Assembly (NCBI GenBank): GCA_009927375.1
Contig: RFNE01000279.1
Span: 1-32,859, forward strand
Direction: 5' to 3'
Source of the DNA: Actinomycetota bacterium
GTDB lineage: Bacteria; Actinomycetota; Acidimicrobiia; Acidimicrobiales; Ilumatobacteraceae
Length of the DNA stretch: 32,859 nucleotides
Under the pieces are notes generated by a model. The model was not told the DNA's origin. It did not search any database and was given only the letters and a program-made list of their open reading frames with translations. Made by a program: the position numbers and the translations under genes. Positions 18,326 through 25,948 of this stretch are shown in pieces (the stretch's first letter is position 1; the number at the start of each line of letters is the position of its first letter).

Positions 18326-19769
18326 TCAGCGATGCACCGACGGATTTGTCTGGCGCATTCTGTAGCGATACGTGCGAATGTCGTCTCCTGACAGAATCCC
18401 TCCGCGAGCCAAGGATCGACCGTTCTGCCAATTGGAGAGACCCAACTCTGGTCGCCCAAGCGCGTACTGCCCATCTACCCATCGGGTGAAACCATTGCCG
18501 ACGAATGGTGCGTTCAAGATCTGCCATGCAAGGTCTTGTTCGGCTTGATCGGTGCCGAGAACGGACGCAACGAACTGTGGCGAGTATCGATTGCACAAGT
18601 CCAATGAGTCCTTCACCGACTCGGTGACCACGAAGAACAACTCGGGAACGTCGTCCCACTCCCACTCCGTCGCGAGATTGTCGGTGGTGTCGATGTGTAC
18701 ATCGAAATGATCTCGTTGCAAGAATTCCGCATCACCCGCAGTGAGTCCGACGACATGAAGCGTGGCGCGTGAGCCCTTTGCTCTTGAAAATTCATCAAGG
18801 TGAGTAGCAATCACTGTTCCGACTTCTCTCCATCGAGAAACCGGCGCACAGCACACATTGAGCGTGTTGCACACCTTCCTGTCAAGGGAATGCCTGAACG
18901 TCTCTGCAAACCACCCGATCTCGGCCGTCTCGCCCAAGATCATCCAGGCTCCGCCGGTGCCATGAAGGCTCGTCGAAATTCCGTTTGACTGCGCGACGAA
19001 ACCGAGGTCGCTCACGGCCTGACCGCTTCCTCGAGCCACTGCAAGGCTGATGCGCCTGTCCGAGAACAATGCCCAACCAGAGGACCGGTCTGACTCGTCG
19101 AGGAGCACGACAGCGTCCTCTGGCAATCCCGATTCCACGAGGGCCGGTCGCAAGCAGGTGCTCATGATCGCTCGAGCAGTCCCGAGTGCGTCCGAACCGA
19201 TCCGAAAGACACAAGAATTCCCCGTCCGCAAGACGCCTGTGGCATCCACACACACGTTCGGACGCCCTTCGAACACGAACGCGACCACACCAAGGGGACT
19301 CGCGATCTTTTCAACTCTCCATCCCTCGTGTTCGATCTGCTCGGCGACAGATTCCTTGCGAACATCAGAACTGGCCCACAAACGGGCGCTCTCGACCATC
19401 TCGCTTCTCATCTTTTCGGTGATCGAAAGACGTCCCGTAGAACGACCACGTTGTTGCGCATCGGCGACATCACGCGCGTTGGCGCTCGCAATCGTCGAGA
19501 ATCGATCGTCATCCTCCAGGTAGGCGGCGAATCGTTCGAAGAAATCGGAAATCTTGTCGTCTGAAACTTGCGCCAGAACACCGAATGCGGCTCTCGCCGA
19601 GAAACTCCCTCAGCACACCTTTCCGTGATGTCGGCGTCCACGAAACCGATTCGGTCCGGTAGGACGATCGCTCTTCCCCCAGCGTTCAGAATTGAGGCTT
19701 CCTCTGCAGTGAGCGAGTGAGTCCCACTTGGCCCGACGAGTCGGTCTCCGACCGATAGTCAGCGTCCAT
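18326..19769 (-). CDS. ProA-like (glutamate-5-semialdehyde dehydrogenase family) aldehyde dehydrogenase with N-terminal extension, two frameshifts
   Basis: NAD(P)-dependent aldehyde dehydrogenase-superfamily protein closest to gamma-glutamyl phosphate reductase. Visible: SRARAAFGVLAQVSDDK, ANARDVADAQQRG, SPLGVVAFVFEGRPNVCVDATG, the probable catalytic cysteine in KVCNTLN, and GRPELGLSNWQN near the end. The true start is ATG 19769: GAGGAGG lies 6 bases upstream and it overlaps the oxidoreductase stop by 11 bases. From there two single-base deletions (near 19751 and 19597) restore one frame of 481 residues, including about 43 residues before the ProA homology (GDRLVGPSGTHSLTAEE) that I cannot match. 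Several ProA motifs are diverged, so a role other than proline synthesis is possible, perhaps with its coupled oxidoreductase. Confidence 0.78.
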
Positions 19770-20853
19770 AGCCGACCTCCTCAAGGGTCACCCGTCGACC
19801 CTCAGCAATCGATCGCTGAGCGGCAACACCGATCGCCACCGACCGAGTGCCATCTCGCAGCGACGCGACGACCGTTGTTCGTCCCAAGATCGCGGAGCGA
19901 AACGCTACGTGCTCGCGATATGACGATCCGTGATGAAGTCCCTCATACGGCGACTCGAGCATTTCAATAGTTGTCGCCACGCCCGATCGGCCCGACTCTC
20001 GGAGTCCAATCGAACACTCATGCGAAGGAACTCCAACTTCTGCTTTGCCGAGGTCGCCGACGACGCTGATCTTCTGTTCATCTTTCGACCCTTCAGCAAA
20101 CATGCACAGCTCGAGCATCCCTCGAGCATCACCATCGAATTCCACGATGACATAAGCATTGTCGACGATGTCGGGCACCTCTCCGTCGTAACTTTCGTCA
20201 ATGTGGTTGACCCGTGTTGCACTCGTGGCCATCACGGCAACCGGCTCCCGTTGAACAACTTGGTACATCAAGTCGAAGAAATGGCAACACTTCTCAACCA
20301 ACGTCCCACCGGTGTTTCGGTTGAATCGATTCCAAGCGCCAACTTTGTCCAGGAACGGAAAGCGATGCTCCACGATCGTGACGAGTCGAACATCGCCCAC
20401 CTCACCACTTCGCACCCGCTCGAGGAGCCACATCGTAGGTGCCATGAATCGATACTCGAGGCCGACGGAGACGACCTGATGCGGATACCCATTCGCCAAT
20501 CGCTCGAGCTCAAGACAATCGCCGACGGATGTCGCCATCGGCTTCTCAATCAACACATGCTTACCGGCTTGAATCGCGTCGCGAGCAATTTGAGCATGCG
20601 TGTGATTCGGACTCGCAATGATCACTGCGTCAAAATCGACTGATTCGAGCGCCGATTCAAGGTCTCCGAATTCCGACACGTCAGCGTCGCAAAGCGGTCG
20701 CGCGAGGCGCACAGATTCGGCGTGCGGGTCAATGAGTGCAGTCACGACGGAATCGTCGAGATGCGCAATGTTCCCGAGATGCTCTCTCCCCATCATCCCC
20801 GTGCCGACGATTGCGTACCGCAGAGTGCGGGTTGAATCTGCTTGCGAGGGCAC
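19759..20853 (-). CDS. Gfo/Idh/MocA-family oxidoreductase
   Basis: NAD(P)-dependent dehydrogenase, typically acting on sugars, inositols or related alcohols. Rossmann motif YAIVGTGMMGREH at the N-terminus, then the family signature IASPNHTHAQIARDAIQAGKHVLIEKPMATSV (EKP lysine) and a GFO_IDH_MocA C-terminal region with WNRFNRNTGGTLVEKCCHFFDLM, whose histidine is in the catalytic position. GTG 20853 is preferred over the track's 20880: TACACT sits 6 bases before it and the protein then begins MPSQADSTRTLRYAIVG (364 residues). Intact. It is coupled to the ProA-like gene downstream, which suggests consecutive steps on one substrate; identity unknown. Confidence 0.88.
   Translation of the reverse strand: MPSQADSTRTLRYAIVGTGMMGREHLGNIAHLDDSVVTALIDPHAESVRLARPLCDADVSEFGDLESALESVDFDAVIIASPNHTHAQIARDAIQAGKHVLIEKPMATSVGDCLELERLANGYPHQVVSVGLEYRFMAPTMWLLERVRSGEVGDVRLVTIVEHRFPFLDKVGAWNRFNRNTGGTLVEKCCHFFDLMYQVVQREPVAVMATSATRVNHIDESYDGEVPDIVDNAYVIVEFDGDARGMLELCMFAEGSKDEQKISVVGDLGKAEVGVPSHECSIGLRESGRSGVATTIEMLESPYEGLHHGSSYREHVAFRSAILGRTTVVASLRDGTRSVAIGVAAQRSIAEGRRVTLEEVGYGR
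19776..19782 (-). promoter_or_regulatory. Ribosome binding site GAGGAGG deciding the ProA-like start
   Basis: GAGGAGG is 6 bases before ATG 19769, inside the end of the oxidoreductase gene. It identifies an N-terminus missing from the ORF track and argues against the later GTGs at 19641 and 19616. Confidence 0.7.
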
Positions 20854-20858
20854 AAAAG

Positions 20859-20865
20859 TAGTGTA
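20859..20865. promoter_or_regulatory. Shared bidirectional -10 element TAGTGTA, both sides leaderless
   Basis: On plus, TAGTGT (20859-20864) is 6 bases before GTG 20871. On minus, TACACT (20865-20860) is 6 bases before GTG 20853. The whole divergent intergenic region is 17 bases, so one 7-bp symmetric element appears to start both the oxidoreductase and the MBL-hydrolase transcripts. Confidence 0.6.
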
Positions 20866-20870
20866 TTGAC

Positions 20871-21587
20871 GTGTCTTCACCGCGCCCCTACTTCCGTCAA
20901 CTCCTCAGCGGCCGCGACTTCGCAACCGCGGATCCGCTCGCACAGTCGATGGCGAACAATGTCTACCTCGTCGGTGATCTCGATGCGCGGGAGTGTCTCA
21001 TCGTGGATCCTGCCTACGCGATTGACGACATCATCGCCGTAGCTGAACGTGACGAAATGACGATCACAGGGGTTCTCGTCAGCCACTATCACGCCGACCA
21101 CATCGGCGGCTCAATGATGGGTCACACCATTGAAGGGCTGTCAACGCTTCTGGAGTCCGTCGACGTGCCCCTCCACGCGAACAAGTCTGAAGTTCCGTGG
21201 ATCACGAGGACCACTGGAATTGACGCGACCCAGATCACCGCACATGAAGGAGGCGACGAGGTTCGTATCGGTTCTTTCACCATCAACCTCGTTCACACGC
21301 CAGGCCACACACCCGGAAGCCAATGCTTTCACTTTCACGGCGCACTGATTTCTGGCGACACCCTCTTCCTCGATGGATGCGGTCGTACCGATCTGCCAGG
21401 AAGCGATGCCGAGCTGATGTATCACAGTCTTCAAACGATCGCTCGCCTTCCTGACGAGACCGTCGTTTTCCCCGGACACCGATATTCAGAGCATCCCTAC
21501 GGCGACCTGAAGACGATCAAGCAACACAACCACGTCTTCCGACCAACGAGTGTTGATCAGTGGATGCAGTGGTTCGGGTCGAATTAG
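20871..21587 (+). CDS. MBL-fold metallo-hydrolase (glyoxalase II-like)
   Basis: Metallo-beta-lactamase-fold hydrolase with the full di-metal motif SHYHADHIGG (His72, His74, Asp76, His77), further ligands in HTPGHTPGS, the bridging Asp in ISGDTLFLDGCGRTD and the last His in FPGHRY. The GDTLF...GRTDLPGSD stretch is typical of the glyoxalase II / persulfide dioxygenase-like branch, so a thioester or sulfur-related substrate is plausible; this cannot be settled here. 238 residues, intact, GTG start, leaderless. Its stop overlaps the convergent permease gene by 4 bases. Confidence 0.88.
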   Translation: MSSPRPYFRQLLSGRDFATADPLAQSMANNVYLVGDLDARECLIVDPAYAIDDIIAVAERDEMTITGVLVSHYHADHIGGSMMGHTIEGLSTLLESVDVPLHANKSEVPWITRTTGIDATQITAHEGGDEVRIGSFTINLVHTPGHTPGSQCFHFHGALISGDTLFLDGCGRTDLPGSDAELMYHSLQTIARLPDETVVFPGHRYSEHPYGDLKTIKQHNHVFRPTSVDQWMQWFGSN

Positions 21588-22308
21588 AGCGCAGAGAGGA
21601 TCGTGCTCACTCCACTCAGACCGAGCAGCACGAGCACTCCTCTTCGAAATGTCGCTTCGTTAATTCGTGAGCGCATACGCACGCCGAAAATGCTGCCAAC
21701 CAACAGCAATGGCAGCGACGCAGCGCTCACAAGGAGCAATTCTGAGGTCACTTTGCCGCGCAGTGCGTACAGCACCGCCGCATAGATACCGCTGAAGAGG
21801 AACACTGTGTTCAACGTTGCGCGGAACGCTGCTGGTGAAACCTTCCGCGCTTGCAATACGAACACGAGCGGAGGTCCATTCGTCGACGTCGCGGTGTTGA
21901 GTACACCGCTGACCAGCCCGAAGAGCCAGTCGAACCACGATCCCTGTGCGACACCATCGAATCCTCTCTGCAATGCCACTACGCCGAACAGCACCGATAC
22001 ACCAAGGACGAGCTTCACCCAACGCGCATCGACGTTGAAGAGCAGATATGCACCGACCGGTCCACCAAGAATCGTGCACAGCAAGAATCGCCGAGTGAGA
22101 GTTCGGTCTAAATCCGCCCGAGAGTGCAACGAGTGACCGAGGTTGCCGATCGTGCCCACAAGGTCGCAATGACGACGGCGTCTTCGAGACTCAGCCTGAG
22201 CAACAACAAGGGCACGGTCAGGAGCGCGAACCCAAATCCAGCGGTCGCTTGGACCCATCCGGTGGCGAGAATGACTCCACAGACGACCATGATGTCCACG
22301 CCCGTCAT
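21584..22308 (-). CDS. TauE/SafE-family membrane transporter, one frameshift
   Basis: Integral membrane protein with about eight hydrophobic segments and the family's duplicated pattern (GWVQATAGFGFALLTVPLLLL at the start, NTATSTNGPPLVFVLQARK in the middle). Members move sulfite, sulfonates or small organic anions. The track splits it; restoring one G near 22160 (VVIATL/VGTIGNLGHS) gives 241 residues. ATG 22308 is 1 base after the aminotransferase stop, so the two are one operon. In this context it may export or import an intermediate of the neighbouring N-compound pathway; that is inference. Confidence 0.84.
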
Positions 22309-22309
22309 G

Positions 22310-23653
22310 TCAAGCCAACAAACTGATCGCCTCGGCGAACGCCTCGGTGTGCTTGTCGACGTCGGCCATCGTGTGTTCGGGGCACATTAGGGCCATGTTG
22401 TGGAATGGCGTGAGCAGGACTCCTCGATTGAGAGCGCTCAAGTGGAAGTACTCCTCCAGTTCGTGGTCGACCCTCGACGCTGCCTCCGCCCCGTTCGTCG
22501 GAGCTTGACTGAACCAGTACTCCGCTCGACACCCGAGTTGCTGAACCGACCAATCGAGATCTCTGGCTTGAAAGACCTCCGCGACCCCTGCAGCCCAAGC
22601 CCCAGCGAGCGGGATCGTCCTTTCAAAATGCTGTGCGAGAAGCGACGAAGTAAGCGTCGCCTTCATTACCGCCATGGCCAACGAACTCCCACTCAAAGTT
22701 CCGCCTACTCCGCCAACATCAATCGAGTCTCGATCGAGTTTCATCTCAAGATCGGATGCGACCTCCAAAGACATTCCGTACGCGGCAACCGGTACGCCTC
22801 CACCGATCGTCTTTCCAATCACCACGAAATCAGGCTCGAGTCCCCATGCGGCGGTGCAGCCACCTGGCGACGCACAGATGGTGTGGGTCTCGTCAATCAC
22901 AAGAAGCACGCCGTACTTTCGCGTCAACGAGCGAACGCCCTCGAGATATCCAGGTTGTGGCAGCACGATGCCGATGTTCGTGAGAGCAGGTTCCATGAGG
23001 ACGCATGCGACGTCGCCATGCTTCAAGGCCGCTTCGAGCGCTGTGAGATCGTTGAATGGCACCGCACGAGTCGTCATGGAGGGATCGACTTGTGGTCCTA
23101 TTGCACCGGGTCGACTCACCGTCTTTCCGTTTTCGTCTAGGACAACCAGTGTTTCGTCAACGGTTCCGTGATAACACCAGTCGTTCACCACAATCTTCGG
23201 CTTCCCCGTCAGAAACCTCGCAAACCGGAGAACGAATCGATTCGCATCGGTTGCGCTCAACGCAAATTGCCATTTGGGTAAACCAAAACGTGAGGACAGG
23301 TTCTCCGCCACTTCGAGTGAATCCGAACTCGGCAACATCGAGGTGAGCCCACGCTTCGACTGCGCGATCAGTGCCTCGGTGACCTCCATTCGAGAATGAC
23401 CAACCATGGATCCAGTGTCGCCAAGGCAGAAGTCAACGTATTCATGGCCGTCGACATCGACGAATCGACCGCCATGAGCCTCCTGAATGAACAGCGGAAA
23501 CGCACCGGGCCAACGCGTCATCCATGGCATCGGCACACCCGACACAAGGTGATCGTGCGCGCGACTGGCCATCATCTTGGATGCTTGATGCTGAGCCTCG
23601 AACCGCTCACGCTCAGCAGCCATGACCTCGTGCAATCGACGACGAACATCCAC
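22310..23653 (-). CDS. Class III PLP-dependent aminotransferase (glutamate-1-semialdehyde aminomutase-like)
   Basis: Moves an amino group between an omega-amine or beta-amino acid and a keto acid. Motifs: GHEYVDFCLGDTGSMVGHS near the N-terminus, FALSATDANRFVLRFAR, LLVIDETHTI (PLP-nitrogen aspartate) and VIGKTIGGGVPVAAYG with the Schiff-base lysine. It resembles the aspartate-aminotransferase-family proteins related to HemL. Not a HemL housekeeping context, since its neighbours are catabolic. The GTG start at 23653 is 6 bases after CAAACT, a weaker match to the leaderless pattern. 447 residues, intact. If the adjacent carbamoylases release a beta- or omega-amino acid, this could transaminate it. 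Confidence 0.88.
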   Translation of the reverse strand: MDVRRRLHEVMAAERERFEAQHQASKMMASRAHDHLVSGVPMPWMTRWPGAFPLFIQEAHGGRFVDVDGHEYVDFCLGDTGSMVGHSRMEVTEALIAQSKRGLTSMLPSSDSLEVAENLSSRFGLPKWQFALSATDANRFVLRFARFLTGKPKIVVNDWCYHGTVDETLVVLDENGKTVSRPGAIGPQVDPSMTTRAVPFNDLTALEAALKHGDVACVLMEPALTNIGIVLPQPGYLEGVRSLTRKYGVLLVIDETHTICASPGGCTAAWGLEPDFVVIGKTIGGGVPVAAYGMSLEVASDLEMKLDRDSIDVGGVGGTLSGSSLAMAVMKATLTSSLLAQHFERTIPLAGAWAAGVAEVFQARDLDWSVQQLGCRAEYWFSQAPTNGAEAASRVDHELEEYFHLSALNRGVLLTPFHNMALMCPEHTMADVDKHTEAFAEAISLLA

Positions 23654-23659
23654 ACGTCC

Positions 23660-23665
23660 AGTTTG
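23660..23665 (-). promoter_or_regulatory. Possible -10 (CAAACT) of the aminotransferase gene
   Basis: Minus-strand CAAACT keeps the key A and final T of a -10 and lies exactly 6 bases before GTG 23653. The first base deviates from TANNNT, so this is a weaker call. Confidence 0.3.
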
Positions 23666-23693
23666 GCCGAAGCAGCCCGAGACTTTGGTTCTC

Positions 23694-23699
23694 TAGACT
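23694..23699 (+). promoter_or_regulatory. Leaderless -10 (TAGACT) of the N-heterocycle operon
   Basis: TAGACT, 6 bases (GACACC), then GTG at 23706. The divergent aminotransferase start is 53 bases away, so both units could be controlled from this 52-base gap. Confidence 0.5.
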
Positions 23700-23705
23700 G
23701 ACACC

Positions 23706-24974
23706 GTGACCATTGCCCTACGTGACGAATACCGAGCAATGACGGTCTCCATGACTCGACTCCGAGCGCGAATCGACGAATTGGCACGAATTGGGGCGAC
23801 CGATGCAGGCGGATCCTGTCGCCTCGCGTTGACCGACGAGGATCGCCAAGGGCGCGATCTGATCTGTCGCTGGATGTCAGACCTCGGTATGGCGGTGACG
23901 ATTGACGCGATCGGAAACGTCTTTGGTGTCTGGAATGTCGGGCAAGGACTCCCGGTGATGACCGGCTCTCACATCGACACGGTGAGAACCGGTGGAATCT
24001 ACGACGGGAACTACGGGGTGTTGGCGGGGCTCGAAGTGATTGAAGCGTGCCAACTCGCCGGTGTTTCACCCAACCGCCCACTCGCGGTCGCCGTGTTCAC
24101 CGATGAAGAGGGTGCGCGATTCGCCCCGGACATGTTGGGCTCCCTCGTTTTCGTCGGCGGATTGGGCGTCGAAGAAGCGCTCGACACGATCGGGATCGAC
24201 GGTGCGCGCCTCGGAGACGAGCTGGAAAAGATCGGCTATGCGGGAATGACGCCCTGTCCGGGAATCGCTCCCCACGCTTTCGTGGAGTTGCACATCGAGC
24301 AGGGTCCACTCCTTGAAGCGAATCGCAAACGTCTCGGAGCGGTGACTGGAGTTCAGGGAATTTCATGGCAGGAAGTCACGATCGTTGGCCAGTCGAACCA
24401 TGCAGGCACCACTCCGATGTCGCTTCGGAAGGATCCGGTCGCTGCAGGCGCTGATCTCGCTGGTTTCGTTCGAGATCTCGCGCATCGATATGGCGGTAAT
24501 CAGGTGTGCACGGTCGGCAAGTTCGATGTGCACCCGAATCTCGTGAACGTGGTCGCCGCTCGTGTCACCCTCACCCTCGATATTCGGAACACCGATGAGG
24601 ATCTCCTCAAGAAAGCCGAATCCGAGGTTGCTCGACACATCTCCGAGATCGAAAGCGTCTACGGCGTCTCGATCACAACACGGTCACTTGCTCGATTTGA
24701 GCCTGTCCAATTCGATGAGCGAATCATTGATCTCATCGAAGGAATCTGCAGCGACATCGATGCCAACACGATTCGCATGCCGAGTGGTGCAGGCCACGAT
24801 GCACAGATGCTCGCCCGAGTCTGCCCGACCGCGATGATCTTCGTGCCGAGCAAGGATGGCATCAGCCACAATCCAGCCGAACATACCGATAACGAGGATC
24901 TCGAGAACGGTGCAAACGCCCTTCTCAGAACGATGCTTGCTTTGACGGATCACGAGTTCAAGGAGCGCCGATGA
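23706..24974 (+). CDS. M20-family Zn-dependent amidohydrolase (allantoate amidohydrolase / N-carbamoyl-L-amino acid hydrolase type)
   Basis: Hydrolyses a ureido (carbamoyl) group, releasing ammonia and CO2. The di-metal ligands are all present in order: GSHIDTV, DGNYGVLAGLE, FTDEEGARF, ELHIEQGP and a late SGAGHDAQ. The dimerisation domain carries GQSNHAGTTPM. 422 residues, the usual length for the HyuC/AllC group. Substrate choice between N-carbamoyl amino acids, allantoate and ureidoglycolate cannot be made by eye. It is first in the operon, and its stop overlaps the next ATG (ATGA). Intact. Confidence 0.9.
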   Translation: MTIALRDEYRAMTVSMTRLRARIDELARIGATDAGGSCRLALTDEDRQGRDLICRWMSDLGMAVTIDAIGNVFGVWNVGQGLPVMTGSHIDTVRTGGIYDGNYGVLAGLEVIEACQLAGVSPNRPLAVAVFTDEEGARFAPDMLGSLVFVGGLGVEEALDTIGIDGARLGDELEKIGYAGMTPCPGIAPHAFVELHIEQGPLLEANRKRLGAVTGVQGISWQEVTIVGQSNHAGTTPMSLRKDPVAAGADLAGFVRDLAHRYGGNQVCTVGKFDVHPNLVNVVAARVTLTLDIRNTDEDLLKKAESEVARHISEIESVYGVSITTRSLARFEPVQFDERIIDLIEGICSDIDANTIRMPSGAGHDAQMLARVCPTAMIFVPSKDGISHNPAEHTDNEDLENGANALLRTMLALTDHEFKERR

Positions 24975-25917
24975 GCAGAGTGTTGAGAGTTGCCGCAGCC
25001 CAGCTTGGGCCGATTCAGCGAACTGATTCGCGCGAATCCGTCGTCACTCGGTTGATGGACTTGATGGAGACCGCCGCGAAATCGAACGTCGAACTCGTCG
25101 TTACCCGGAACTTGCCCTCACCACGTTCTTCCCTCGCTGGTTCGTCGACGACATCAAGGAAGCCGATCATTGGTACGAGCGTTCAATGCCGTCGCCGATT
25201 GTCCAGCCGCTCTTCGATCTCGCTCGCCGACATCGGATTGGCTTCTGCCTGGGCTATGCAGAACTCACGGACAAAGGCGAGCGATTCAACACCCAGATCC
25301 TCGTGGATCGCGAGGGTGAGGTCGTCGGAAAGTATCGCAAGGTACATATCCCTGGCCATGAGCACCACGAGCCTGACCGACCGTTTCAGCACGCCGAGCG
25401 CTATTACTTCACACCCAGTTCGGAAGGCTTCCCCGTGTGGAATGCATTCGGCGGTCGTGTCGGAATGATGATCTGCAACGATCGCAGGTGGCCAGAGTCG
25501 TATCGGGTGATGGGACTACAAGGAGTCGAACTCATTCTGTGTGGTTACAACACTCCACTGCACTATGTCCCGGATCCGACGCAAGATCCACTGCAGGGTT
25601 TCCACAATGCTCTCGTCATGCAAAGTGGCGCGTATCAGAATGGAACGTTCGTCGTTGGCGTCGCAAAGGGCGGGGTTGAGGAAGGCGTCGACAGCCTTGC
25701 CGACAGCATGATCGTCGCCCCATCTGGCGAGATTCTTGCGAAGGCTTCGACGTCAGGCGACGAACTGATCTGGGCCGACTGCAACCTCGACTGGTGCTAC
25801 CAGTACAAGGACACCCTCTTTGACTTTGACCGCTATCGGCGCCCTGAGGTGTACACGAGGATCAGTGGCCAGCGTGGGGTTGACCCATCCGACAGAGGCC
25901 CATTTAACAAACTGTAA
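24971..25917 (+). CDS. Nitrilase-superfamily N-carbamoyl-D-amino acid hydrolase-like enzyme, one frameshift
   Basis: C-N hydrolase acting on carbamoyl amines. The Glu-Lys-Cys triad is visible as YPELALTTFFPRW (Glu47), YRKVHIPG (about Lys124) and MMICNDRRWPESYR (about Cys169). These are nearly the positions known for D-carbamoylase (47/127/172). MGLQGVELILCGYNTP also matches that group. One T is missing near 25101 (GTT-ACCCGG), which truncates the track ORF. Restoring it gives 315 residues. ATG overlaps the M20 gene stop. Two different carbamoyl hydrolases side by side suggests two ureido intermediates or both enantiomers. Confidence 0.9.
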
Positions 25918-25926
25918 ATCCCATTT

Positions 25927-25941
25927 CCTTACCCTGTAAGG
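25927..25941. promoter_or_regulatory. Palindrome CCTTAC-CCT-GTAAGG over a possible internal promoter
   Basis: The 6-bp inverted repeat lies in the only real gap (31 bases) inside the operon. It overlaps TACCCT (25930-25935), a -10-like hexamer whose start would fall a few bases before the xanthine dehydrogenase ATG. This is where a repressor could act. AAGGT also serves as a Shine-Dalgarno for ATG 25949. Confidence 0.38.
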
Positions 25942-25948
25942 TAAAACC

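Noticed and set aside
19614-19641. Later GTG codons (19641, 19616) as the ProA-like start
   Set aside because: Neither has a Shine-Dalgarno or a TANNNT at the right distance, whereas ATG 19769 has GAGGAGG and the operon overlap, and the length fits two single-base deletions.
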